A stretch of 64,000 nt of DNA from Plasmopara viticola (Eukaryota; Oomycota; Peronosporomycetes; Peronosporales; Peronosporaceae): contig MBPM02000010.1 in the NCBI GenBank assembly GCA_001695595.3, positions 744,001 through 808,000 on the forward strand. Reading direction: 5' to 3'. The translations under genes and the position numbers were made by a program. A model generated the notes under the pieces. That model was given only the letters and a program-made list of their open reading frames with translations. It did no database searches and was not told where the DNA came from. Below, one piece after another: positions 1-9,400 of the stretch (positions are counted from its first letter, which is position 1; the number at the start of each line of letters is the position of its first letter).

Positions 1-2100
1 AACATCTGTCGATTATGTGTACCAGTACCCGATGAACCTTGCCAACTTGGCGCTGTGGTGTACCCGAAAATACTTCAGTTGACTCTCACGCTGTAGTTGA
101 ATTCAAAAATGCATTTGTACTAGCTCCCAAAAGTATTACTATTTTAAGTATTGGTGCTTGTAGCGGATGCTCATCAGAGCTGGCCTTAAGAGCTGATATC
201 GTCTAGCCACTACAAAATAGAACGAGTTTATGTACAGAAATAGTGTTGATTGTTTTTATACGCTATTTATACCGCACAATTTTAATTCGAAAGACGGCTA
301 AGGAGCCATACGGAGCCCAATCGCTTCCAGCATTGGTGAGGGCCAAATCAAGAGATGTGTAAAACAAGCAGCTCTTAAATATCATACAAAGCAACTAAGA
401 GATGTTCTAGTTTGTGTAAATAATCATGAATCAGTATTAAATAACACCTGGAAAGGCACATAGTAAAATGCTTGGGTGATACCTGTTGTCAAGGCAAAGG
501 TATTTTATGCCCTGAGTATCGTTGGGTGATGTGCTTTGGTAAACGATATGGTTCCTATGCTGTGACCCTTCGTGGCCGTCTAATTGTCGACAAATTGCTG
601 TTTGGATCGTACGGATTTCGAACAATTCGATAAATATTATATGGCTTGGATCGAAGTTTCAGGATTAAGTTGAATGTTTGTGCTTCAGAGATATTGGGCG
701 GAACTAGCTCCAATTCCATAAACGTGTTACCACCAGCATTCGATTAGTTAAACATGAAGCCGAGGCTTTAAGCTCTCAGCAGCTGTGCTGTGTAAGAAGG
801 CCCCGAAGGCAGGGGAGTTCGGCTTCGAGTCAAGGGCACTAAAGTTTTACTAATCGTGCTTCAGCTCCGTGTCATGTTGCTTTACACGATTGGATAATAT
901 TTTAACATACAGGAGTTTATCGCTGTAATTTTACTATAAGCGATGTGCAACAAGAATTCTTCAATGCCATCTTAGATAACTTTTTATTCGGTGTCATTAC
1001 CAAGAAATTGATGTGTGCAGCTGCGTACGGTTTTTGGCTAATGAAACCAATCTTTGGTCATCTGACCCTTGGTATTTTTTATTTGTAAATACTCAAAGTA
1101 TAATTGGTTTTCGCAATAATCAACTTGACACAAAGGGACAACTACAAAATCGGTACAACTACATTAAAGCATTTCGAATGGGTGGTCTGTAATATGCACA
1201 AGGAACATATACAACAAGTCAATCGGGTCCAATTACAATCAACGTTACTTTTATTTTGGGGGCTGTGAAATTTATATTCGGCGTACCAAGCATTAAGCCT
1301 CGAGATTTGTTGTAATTTGACCAATTATTCGTCAGAAACTTTATCTAATTAACCATGGTGATGGTTTATATCAAAATTGCAATCAAGCAAATTAAATTCG
1401 TATTGAATACTACCAATACGACTTGGACTGTTGAGTCAATAATTCGTGTCTAATTGGTTATTATTGTCCTAACATTTACGATCGTATGTGGCCCACTTAG
1501 ATCTGGATTTTGCGGTGTACGAAGCAATACAATCTTTTTATTGAGCAGGATGCTGTTGGCTAGGTACATCTCCGTATGACGTGTTCGTCGGCACGCCTCT
1601 CCGCATATAATCGTCTATGAATCTTTCCTTGCGACGTCATGGCACAAAGTATCAGCGATACGAACCCGAAGACGCCTGTATCTCGTCTCTCATTGTAAAT
1701 TGCTGCAGAGCTTGGCTCACCAAGACCGATAGTGGAATTCTGTTAGCACTTTGCCCCGACTGTAGACTGAGGTTACCCAGGAGCACCACGGCTCATTTTA
1801 CTATTCGCATAGTATTGGTCGACGCCTTGAAGAACATTCCTTCAGGCAGCGTGACTTGCGATCAAGCGAGGTTCTTCACTTCGTCCGTTCAACTTCGGCA
1901 ATTATCACAATATCTTTGCCACCTCGTCCCCAACTGTTTATTTTTTTTGTCAGAGCCCTCGCTAGGTGCGGGCTATCGTGCCAAGCGCCCTAGAAAACGC
2001 TGACCATCTCACGTCCTCATTCCGTCATCACCACCGACTCGGCCCATCTTACCGTCCTCCACAACCATTAGATTGATCATCCTTTGAGCTCCTTCCTCCT
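1..2100. other. No recognisable gene
   Basis: I see no convincing gene. An open frame at 1617-2003 on the plus strand has no recognisable domain and irregular composition; it sits in a locally GC-richer patch (about 1560-2100) that may be an old coding or repeat remnant. The rest is AT-rich with stops in all frames. Confidence 0.5.
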
Positions 2101-2117
2101 CCCTCATAGCTTTAACA

Positions 2118-2327
2118 TCAAGCACAGAACGTTACCTCGATTTGACTTCCAATCTCACCCGAATTATTTAGCATCTTGATTAAGCTCTTGGCCACGTCTT
2201 GCTGGAAGGTGAGGTAAGGTAAGGTGAATACTCGAGCGCTTTGAGCTAAGCTTGGAGTGCTGACATGACCTCTACCGGCTTTGACGACTTGGGCAAAGTC
2301 TGAAGCGAGCAATCCTCTAAGCCACAA
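2118..2327 (-). CDS. Small uncharacterised open frame (69 codons), possible gene remnant
   Basis: A short minus-strand frame with ATG and stop lies about 180 bp downstream of the coiled-coil gene and in the same orientation. Its predicted peptide has a plausible amphipathic composition but no recognisable domain. It could be a 3' exon, a remnant of a neighbouring gene, or chance. I cannot assign a function. Confidence 0.2.
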   Translation of the reverse strand: MWLRGLLASDFAQVVKAGRGHVSTPSLAQSARVFTLPYLTFQQDVAKSLIKMLNNSGEIGSQIEVTFCA

Positions 2328-2509
2328 TCCAGCCGAAGACCAAGATATATGGCACTAAGTAAAAGCGTCGATTTCACTGTGGCTACATAGCGTAGTATTG
2401 CACTCTTCTATCCTCTTAACTGGTCAGTACAATACATGGCAAATTGTTTTACAATGGCTCAATTCGATTACTATCTTTGAGTGTGCTGTAATAAAGTAAT
2501 TGCTCGTCT

Positions 2510-3190
2510 CTAGACGCCAACAGTTTGAACCTGCGCTCCTGCCATGCGAGCCAGACTCGATTCTTTGTCAGCTTCAAGCAGCTGTTTCTGTGCGTTTATA
2601 TACTGCACAATTTTATCTTGTTGCACCTGCCGCAAAAGCGCATTGAGCGCGTAAATTTCAGCACGACGACGTTGTTTGGCGTGCACTGCATGATTTTGTC
2701 GGCGCGTTTCTAGCTCTTGCTTTGCTATTCGCAAACGTTCTTCTTCATCGCGACGTTCTTGCTCGGATTTTTTCCAAACGGTGACGCGACGAGCTGCCAG
2801 TCTTGCTAGATTTGTACCTCTCCTTGGAGAGTCATCAGTCGGCGGGGCTATGGGATCAGCTGAAAAAATGTCTTTCATAGGACGGCCGGAAGTTTTGGCG
2901 GACGTGACAATTGTCGCTGCCGGTGGGCCTGTGTATTGCTTTGAAATTGACGTCACTTTAACAAAGTCCTTAGAAATCGGAGTACGAGCCGCATGGAATG
3001 CCGTCCCGCGAGGCAATCGCTCGATCGTGGCGACGTCAATGCTGTTCTTAGCAACCAACATGTTGAAGCTTTGATTGCAATGTGAAAGTAGTGAATGCAT
3101 AGCATCGGTGCGTCTCGAGTTTTCGAGGATGAGGTGCGAGTATCCCTTCGTTCTGAGTAGGAAAACCACATGCAAGAAGTACCGTACCAT
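2510..3190 (-). CDS. Uncharacterised coiled-coil protein
   Basis: I do not recognise the family. The frame is 226 codons from the first ATG (3190). Residues about 145-215 are rich in Arg, Glu, Gln and Lys (for example EQERRDEEERLRIAKQELE) and should form a long charged coiled coil; the N-terminal half is low in recognisable structure. The first about 30 residues may not be coding: a second ATG at 3100 is a plausible alternative start, and a pyrimidine-rich stretch ending in CTCAG near 3152 could be a 3' splice site. The gene lies only 48 bp beyond the stop of the XRN1 gene and on the same strand, the tight spacing typical of conserved oomycete gene islands. Confidence 0.6.
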   Translation of the reverse strand: MVRYFLHVVFLLRTKGYSHLILENSRRTDAMHSLLSHCNQSFNMLVAKNSIDVATIERLPRGTAFHAARTPISKDFVKVTSISKQYTGPPAATIVTSAKTSGRPMKDIFSADPIAPPTDDSPRRGTNLARLAARRVTVWKKSEQERRDEEERLRIAKQELETRRQNHAVHAKQRRRAEIYALNALLRQVQQDKIVQYINAQKQLLEADKESSLARMAGAQVQTVGV

Positions 3191-3237
3191 ACCACTTAAG
3201 TATATATATCAACATACTTAATCCGTCTAAGTGTAAA

Positions 3238-6200
3238 TTACTGAGGCTTTTGCTGCCGCATCACTTGAGACGGTAGCAGGAGTTGCGGTGGCTTTGCATC
3301 GCTCTTTTGCTTCGGCTTCCACTCTGTCCGAGCTCGCGTCGTGTTTGCCGAGGCAATTTTGCTGACGTCCTTATGGAAAGTGTCCTTTTTGTCCATTCGA
3401 CTACGAGTGGAGTGTTTCTTTTCTTTATCAAAGGCACTAGCCTTGTAAGTCTTCGGAAGGATAGGTACCGAACCAAGCGGCGGATACTCTTCGTCACTAC
3501 GCGGCATGAAAGCTCGAGGTTGTGCATACGGACCAGGAGGTGGAGCATACATGGGGGCGTATGATCCGTCAGGCATGAGAATAAGCTGTGCTTGTTGCCC
3601 AGGTATTGAAGACTGCGTGCAGTAATACATCGAGGGCGGTTGTGTCACGTACTGCGGCATCGGCGCTTTCTTTGGCAAAGGAGGCGCAAGCAGAGATGGA
3701 CCACTCAGAGATGTTTGCGCATACATGTGAGGAAACAAGTTTGTTAACGGGTCCACCGGTGCAGACGTGGGAGATGAAGCTTCTATCCGAGAAAATAGAG
3801 CTGCGACAGTTGGAGCGAGCTTCTCCTCCGTCTGTGGCTTGGAAACCGTTGGTACAGGTCCTGCAGACATGGTGATGCTTTCTTGGGTAGCAACTTCACC
3901 GTCAAAACTCCACTTTTGAATCAATTTTTGGATTTTTTCTTGATTCGGTAAAGGTGGCATAGCGCGAGGAATCGGCGGCGGCGGCGGGACCAGCGGGGTC
4001 GAAGTTGTAGCATCAGCCTTCTTGTTATGCTTCTTGGGTCTATTACTGTTCGTACTGATAACTGGAATGCCGCCAAACGTGCGTTGCTGAATGGAACCAA
4101 TGATCGATTGAGAGTGTCGAGTTGGGTCGTGCTTTAAGTCATGATCATGCTTCGCCTTCTTCTTTTCAAAAGGAATAGATACACACAACAAGTTGTTCCA
4201 CGCCACAATCTTACCGCGATCGCGACTCATGGTTCCATACAAGGCTTCACCACCAGTAAAACTCTCGTCAAAAAGTACTTCGACGCATTTGCTGCTCACG
4301 TGTGTAGCAACGACAGTGCCACGATGGCCAAAGGGGACTTCACGAGCGCTTATATTGATCACCCGGTCTCCTAAATTTGGCGCACCCTTGTTTAAGGACG
4401 ATCGAATCGAGACTTCATGTCCCGTGAGATCCTGGTTAACCAGTGGATTGGGACGGAACAGATCTGCGGCGCTAATCGTTGCAATAACTGGAGCACGTCG
4501 CTGATCGTCGGCGGCTTTGGCGCGCTCTTTCGCGCGCAACGTCCCGGCAGCTTCCATCGCGCGGACAGCATTTAAAGCAATGTACTTGGAAGTGATTGGA
4601 ATGTGCTTTGAATGTTCACTTGTACCTAGATGCTGCTCCCCAATCCATTGCTTGACCGCTTCTGCTTTTACCGCCACCTGCTCGGAATCGCTTATTCCAA
4701 ACACATCCTTCCCTCGGTACGATGTAGCAAAAGGTAGTCGGCTTAAATTGCGTACAACTTCGGGAAATTCCTTTTGGTAGGATGCAATGAGCTTAATCGC
4801 ACGCTCCGTATACTCCCAAGCAGTAACGCTGCCATTACTTGGTTGGGGCGACACCGAGTCCTGACAACTGCTGCTAGTTCCCACAATCTTGACAATGTCC
4901 CCTCTTCTCCAAACGTTAGTGTCATTGCTTACGCCTGAGATTGTATTGTCACGACTTACAAGTCGGCAATAACCAGGAAGCAGTAATTCCTTGCGATAAC
5001 GAAGGTTAAGTCCAATATCCACTTCGTACGGCTTGATCGGTACGCTTCCTGTAATAAGACCTAATGTAGACGCGGAAATGCCCAGCTTCTGAGCCACCAA
5101 ATAGCCTGGGAAAAAATGATCCACAAGTTTCTGCGCGATAACGTAGCCAAACGGCGGCTCATGGTCGATCGTGTGTACATGAACAGTCACCGAATGATGA
5201 TTTTCATCATGAGAACGTACAACTGCAGTGCAACCGAGCCACTTGCCGCGTGTAATTAGTGCCTTGGAGTCAACAGGAAAGCGCTCAATCAATGGCAAGG
5301 TGCCTGTTTCCTCAAAGCGACCGTCGAGCAGCTTACAATTACGAACCGTGAGCTGAGCAGGCACAAAAGCTTCCGTTTCACCAAACTTTTTCTCAATAGC
5401 GCCAGTTACTGGATTGGAAATCATACCTTGTAGAGGCAAAACGTGCACGACGGTAGTAATTCCAGTCTTGCCCAGGTCAATACCTCCACTTCCAGGAATG
5501 CCACGGCCAGACAGCAACTTAACCACCTCCGTCTGTGCATAGTACGCCCACGCGCTCTTCTCATCCGGTCCGTACGGTGTAAATACAATCTCCGTCGGAC
5601 TTTTAATATGATTACTGAGTTGACGAGTGGCCTGTGTAAGACGGTATTCTCCAGCCAGCGTGCTGATACCCACAACCAGTACCTCATGAAGATTCGGCCA
5701 ATTTGCAAGCACAGTAGAGCCTAGAAGCTCGCGCGGATTGACCCCGTCAGCAGTAGCATTGTCGCTGTCAATTACGTTCCCTGAAGGAGGGAGCTGGAGG
5801 ATGACACTCGACTTGCGCGAGCTCATACCAAAGCAATTGAGCCCGACGCTAGCGATACGTGTAGTCTCAAGAGACACCGTGTAGAGTGAAGGGAAGCCAG
5901 CAAGCGGAAGGACGACACCGTCCATTAATTTGCTCTGAAATTCACCACCAGGAATAGGCGGAAGCTTATAGTCTTCCACACGAGTATTGCAGTACAGCAC
6001 GTCCGGAAATCCCGCAACACCGGGCAAAGTAGACTTCAAAGTATCCAAAACATTCAAATCTCGAACTATCCGAACAGGCATAAGCTGCAATCTGTTGCGC
6101 CGCCTCTCGGCTTCATTTAACTGCGAATCGGGACAGTATTGAGCAATAGCATCCTTCAGCAATGCAACATCGATGAAAGGCAGCAAATTCACACCTTCCC

Positions 6201-7989
6201 ACGCGTTGCGCTTGCCTTCCATATCGATATCAAACGTCTCGGGATAAAAGTGTTTGATCGGCGACAAAGGTGAAATCATCAGAAAGCGGTATGGCTCTGG
6301 TACAAGGTGAGCGCTTGAAGCTGGCAGATTTGACATTAATTGCTCAAACGGCAACAACGGACCATCAGTTGATGGATCTTTGTCAAATTTTACAGTCGTA
6401 ATCATGTCTTCAATATTTGTGAGATCAGAAACCATTGGCGCATAATGGTAGGGATAGAACCATGCCCAGGATGGAGGACCTTGAAAATAATAGGCAAGAC
6501 ACCACACCAAAGCCTCCATGTACGACCTTTTGATTTGTTCGAGAGCCTTGTTACTTGCATCGCCATTACCTCGTTGGACACCATATTTTTGTTCATAGTA
6601 ACTCCACTTTGTATCTTGAAAACTCTCGCTGCCAACAAGCATGAGAATATCCTGACCTTCTCGTTGAAGCTCCAAAGACAGAATCGTATCGTCCTTACCA
6701 TCCAGTGCCTCAAGCAATGCCCGCTCCGCTTCTTCTTCATCCATGTCTTCGTCATCCGCCAAAGGGGGTAACGCATCTTCGTCACCCTCTCGAAGTGCCA
6801 GAATGGCGCTTTGCACCACTTCTGCATCCACCTCGTGCTGCTTAGACTGTTGTCGTCCTCGACGGCGTCCTGACCGTTTGTTTTCTTCCATGGCACGATT
6901 CACTAAAATCTCTTCCTCTTGATCTCCGATAATTTGAAACAACTCTTGCAGTAACTTGGCATTCGTAATCTTCCCATTCAACGTCAAATAGCTTCCTTGA
7001 TGACATTCCAACAAGTCTCGATACACTTTTAACAACAATGGAATTGCATCTTCACTAATTTCCAACGTTGGACTGTGTGGAATAAAGTCATTTCCAAGCA
7101 AAAACGTCAGCAAGATAAAGTCATCGAGCATTCGTTCGCCATCTAATGGTGGTTGGACTCTCATTTCCAACATCAAATACTCTCTAAAGAGACTCAAATG
7201 CACTAATTGCCACAGTTGCTCATCAATCTGCTTCGCTGCGACTTTTTTGTGAAAACTTCCCCAAACCACTGTCTCTCGCACGAGCGTAAAATGAGGCTCG
7301 TGGGTCATCAGCCCCAAGAGCATCAAATCCGCGTCACTGCCGTACATACAGTGGCGCATATTAGCTTCATAGTCAACCGCCATCTTTCGGTGGCGAATGA
7401 ACTCGACGATTTTGTGCTCTCCCTCTCCAGGCACTTCACTGCCACTGAAAAAAACCTCGAGGCGGGCCCACAATGGATCACTTTTCATCTTTTGACGCAC
7501 AAAATACACTAAGTGACGCGATAATTGACTCAAAAACTCCGTTCCAGGCGTAATACAGTTTGAATCAAACTTGCTGGCGACGGGATTGATCGAGCTTCCG
7601 TCTTTTTCGTTCTGTAGTTTAATTTGCATGTGCCTTTCCTTGTCAATGGCCTCCTGACGGTCTAGACCAGCGCGGAACCGCCGCGAGCGCTGCTGGTTGA
7701 GCTTAGCACGCGGGGCGACGCCGTCGATAGCAATGTAGACAAGCTTCTTGGGCTTGATAATGTGTGTGATGAGACGGTCGAGGTACGTAAAGATACCGTG
7801 AAGCTGAGCTTCAAGTGACAGCGAGTTAAGCGCGTCGTCTGCTGCGTCGGAGTGGGTACAGTTGTGGACAATGCCGTTCATGTCAAGATAAAACGCGTCG
7901 AACTCAGGTAATAGGGACACGTCTGAGATAGGCTGATTCAGAAGCGGGTAGCGCTCCGACATGTACCGATAAAAGCGTGGGATACCCAT
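3238..7989 (-). CDS. XRN1: XRN1-type 5'-3' exoribonuclease
   Basis: This is the processive exonuclease that degrades decapped, 5'-monophosphorylated mRNA in the cytoplasm. I set the start at the ATG at 7989 because the product then begins MGIPRFYRYM, the near-invariant N-terminus of the XRN family. The frame stays open upstream to 8172, but only from a TTG and with unrelated sequence. The product is about 1583 residues. Conserved region 1 shows the metal-binding acids: D36 in LDMNGIVHN, D89 in IAIDG, E189/E191 in PGEGEHK, D219/D221 in SDADLMLLG, and D301 in LLGNDF. Conserved region 2 with WCLAYYFQGPPSWAWFYPYH follows an acidic linker. The long middle part (about 680-1300) corresponds to the PAZ/KOW/winged-helix/SH3-like domains typical of XRN1. 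The last 250 residues are Pro/Lys/Ser-rich and probably disordered. Length and C-terminal layout favour XRN1 over nuclear XRN2. There are no internal stops or introns. Confidence 0.95.
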   Translation of the reverse strand: MGIPRFYRYMSERYPLLNQPISDVSLLPEFDAFYLDMNGIVHNCTHSDAADDALNSLSLEAQLHGIFTYLDRLITHIIKPKKLVYIAIDGVAPRAKLNQQRSRRFRAGLDRQEAIDKERHMQIKLQNEKDGSSINPVASKFDSNCITPGTEFLSQLSRHLVYFVRQKMKSDPLWARLEVFFSGSEVPGEGEHKIVEFIRHRKMAVDYEANMRHCMYGSDADLMLLGLMTHEPHFTLVRETVVWGSFHKKVAAKQIDEQLWQLVHLSLFREYLMLEMRVQPPLDGERMLDDFILLTFLLGNDFIPHSPTLEISEDAIPLLLKVYRDLLECHQGSYLTLNGKITNAKLLQELFQIIGDQEEEILVNRAMEENKRSGRRRGRQQSKQHEVDAEVVQSAILALREGDEDALPPLADDEDMDEEEAERALLEALDGKDDTILSLELQREGQDILMLVGSESFQDTKWSYYEQKYGVQRGNGDASNKALEQIKRSYMEALVWCLAYYFQGPPSWAWFYPYHYAPMVSDLTNIEDMITTVKFDKDPSTDGPLLPFEQLMSNLPASSAHLVPEPYRFLMISPLSPIKHFYPETFDIDMEGKRNAWEGVNLLPFIDVALLKDAIAQYCPDSQLNEAERRRNRLQLMPVRIVRDLNVLDTLKSTLPGVAGFPDVLYCNTRVEDYKLPPIPGGEFQSKLMDGVVLPLAGFPSLYTVSLETTRIASVGLNCFGMSSRKSSVILQLPPSGNVIDSDNATADGVNPRELLGSTVLANWPNLHEVLVVGISTLAGEYRLTQATRQLSNHIKSPTEIVFTPYGPDEKSAWAYYAQTEVVKLLSGRGIPGSGGIDLGKTGITTVVHVLPLQGMISNPVTGAIEKKFGETEAFVPAQLTVRNCKLLDGRFEETGTLPLIERFPVDSKALITRGKWLGCTAVVRSHDENHHSVTVHVHTIDHEPPFGYVIAQKLVDHFFPGYLVAQKLGISASTLGLITGSVPIKPYEVDIGLNLRYRKELLLPGYCRLVSRDNTISGVSNDTNVWRRGDIVKIVGTSSSCQDSVSPQPSNGSVTAWEYTERAIKLIASYQKEFPEVVRNLSRLPFATSYRGKDVFGISDSEQVAVKAEAVKQWIGEQHLGTSEHSKHIPITSKYIALNAVRAMEAAGTLRAKERAKAADDQRRAPVIATISAADLFRPNPLVNQDLTGHEVSIRSSLNKGAPNLGDRVINISAREVPFGHRGTVVATHVSSKCVEVLFDESFTGGEALYGTMSRDRGKIVAWNNLLCVSIPFEKKKAKHDHDLKHDPTRHSQSIIGSIQQRTFGGIPVISTNSNRPKKHNKKADATTSTPLVPPPPPIPRAMPPLPNQEKIQKLIQKWSFDGEVATQESITMSAGPVPTVSKPQTEEKLAPTVAALFSRIEASSPTSAPVDPLTNLFPHMYAQTSLSGPSLLAPPLPKKAPMPQYVTQPPSMYYCTQSSIPGQQAQLILMPDGSYAPMYAPPPGPYAQPRAFMPRSDEEYPPLGSVPILPKTYKASAFDKEKKHSTRSRMDKKDTFHKDVSKIASANTTRARTEWKPKQKSDAKPPQLLLPSQVMRQQKPQ

Positions 7990-8171
7990 GGCAAAACGAC
8001 GAGGAGCGCGGACAAGCCTACGTGTTTTGGCGAATGCGGAATGTCTAGATACCTTGGTGGTGCAACATTCGCGCAACTTCATTTGAGTAGTCTCTTTGAT
8101 AAGGTGATAAAAACCGGTACCGATTGTATCTTTCACGAGATACTGCTTGAAGAGGTATCGCTCCTGCTCCA

Positions 8172-8590
8172 AAAATAGAGGAGGTGCTCCTGAGCCGAGC
8201 TTTTGTGCTACGACGCTTTAAAGCTAAAAAAATGAACTCTAACCGGGTTTACAGTGTAATATACATAGTCACTTCCTTAATGCGCAATTGAATCGAGTTG
8301 ATTATATATTAAAGTGGGTGGACCAGAACCTTATTGCTCACGTTAACCCTCGTATAATCAGAAATAGTGCACGATTGTTTACCAAAAGAAGATTGTATAT
8401 TTCCTGCATTCCTTCTCTGTGTTAGGTAGCTGGATGTGTGTTAACAATATGCACAGAGAATTTTATTAAGGTTTTGCTCCAGTTATATTTTTTTCTTATC
8501 AATATAATCTAATTTTATCTCCATTTTTGACAAAGACTATAAATAATTTGGGTGTCTCAGTTTCTGTATCGATGTCCCCTCATAACAATA
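8172..8590. other. AT-rich intergenic region upstream of XRN1
   Basis: No gene is seen. It must hold the XRN1 promoter (reading leftwards), but I cannot point to a clear initiator. From about 8590 a repeat begins. Confidence 0.4.
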
Positions 8591-9060
8591 GGCGACATAT
8601 AATATATTTTGAAATGAGATATTGCAGAATATACAGAGTCCCTGTCCAAATTGTATTGTATTGTATTGTATTACGTTATCGCGTTGCCAACTTATGCGGG
8701 CTCAGTCTGGCTAGTCCACGGCATAGAGTGGTGTCCGCATACAACGGGTCTCGTTCGGCGGGCAGTGCAGCCAGCACCGAGGTCGTGAGGGTCTTCCATT
8801 ATTTTGTTTAGATCTGGCTTGGTAAGAGCCCAGGTGGCGCCCTGGTGCTGGAGACCGTCGCGTCGAGGGTGAGACTCGTTAGAGACCTGCAGATGCCCGA
8901 GAGTACCTGTTTGAAGCACGCGAGCATTTAGCCCCCGCGCTTGGAAGGAGGGCGTCACCCCGTCATAATGCTTGTATTGTAGGCGACATATAATATACTC
9001 TGGAATGAGATATTTCAAAATATACATAGTCCCTGTTCAAAATTACCACAAAAATATAGG
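8588..9060. repeat. GC-rich dispersed repeat inside a short direct repeat (copy 1)
   Basis: About 290 bp of GC-rich sequence (about 8672-8962) is nearly identical to 47190-47489. It is flanked by an about 70-bp direct repeat: 8588-8660 and 8980-9050 both begin with AGGCGACATATAATATA. A (TGTAT)n pentamer run of four units lies at about 8648-8671. Read on the minus strand the unit starts TGACGCCC and ends near CGTAATACA, the TG...CA pattern of an LTR, but no internal retroelement domain is visible. It may be a solo LTR or a non-autonomous element. Confidence 0.6.
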
Positions 9061-9310
9061 TGGACAGAGGTTGATCAAATTTTTGATATTGTATAAGAAA
9101 ACTTATAAATGTACCAGAGATAGAACGGTCATTCACCAAAGAAGGGTGATTAATTAATATCTGCATGCCTTTTTGCAAGGCGCTGTGTAGGGTTCGCTCT
9201 AATATATAAATGAAAACACAAGCTGAAGTGATAAGCATCAAGAAAGAGATGACAGCGCACCAAAGAAAAGTGGAGCATGAGAACATTTTGGTCAATAAGA
9301 AATAATATGA

Positions 9311-9400
9311 TATCAGAGGAGGGGATCGAACCCTCGATAAGAAATCCTTCATCTACGCGGGTAGATTGTCTACTCGAACTCTTTCAAGGAATCTGAGACG
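9311..9400 (-). other. tRNA-like 3' half or primer-binding-site-like sequence
   Basis: On the minus strand the sequence contains a perfect T-arm, stem GAGGG/CCCTC around the loop TTCGATC, followed by CTCTGATATCA, which resembles the 3' acceptor end of an initiator-type tRNA. No matching 5' acceptor, D-arm or anticodon arm can be folded upstream, so it is not a functional tRNA. It may be a tRNA remnant, a tRNA-derived SINE end, or an extended primer-binding site of a decayed LTR element. Confidence 0.3.

Noticed and set aside
1617..2003. 128-codon frame
   Set aside because: No recognisable domain, no repeat relationship, irregular composition; reported only as part of the gene-free stretch.
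5421..7512. Open frames of 95-164 codons on both strands inside XRN1
   Set aside because: They overlap a conserved, unbroken coding sequence and have no domains.
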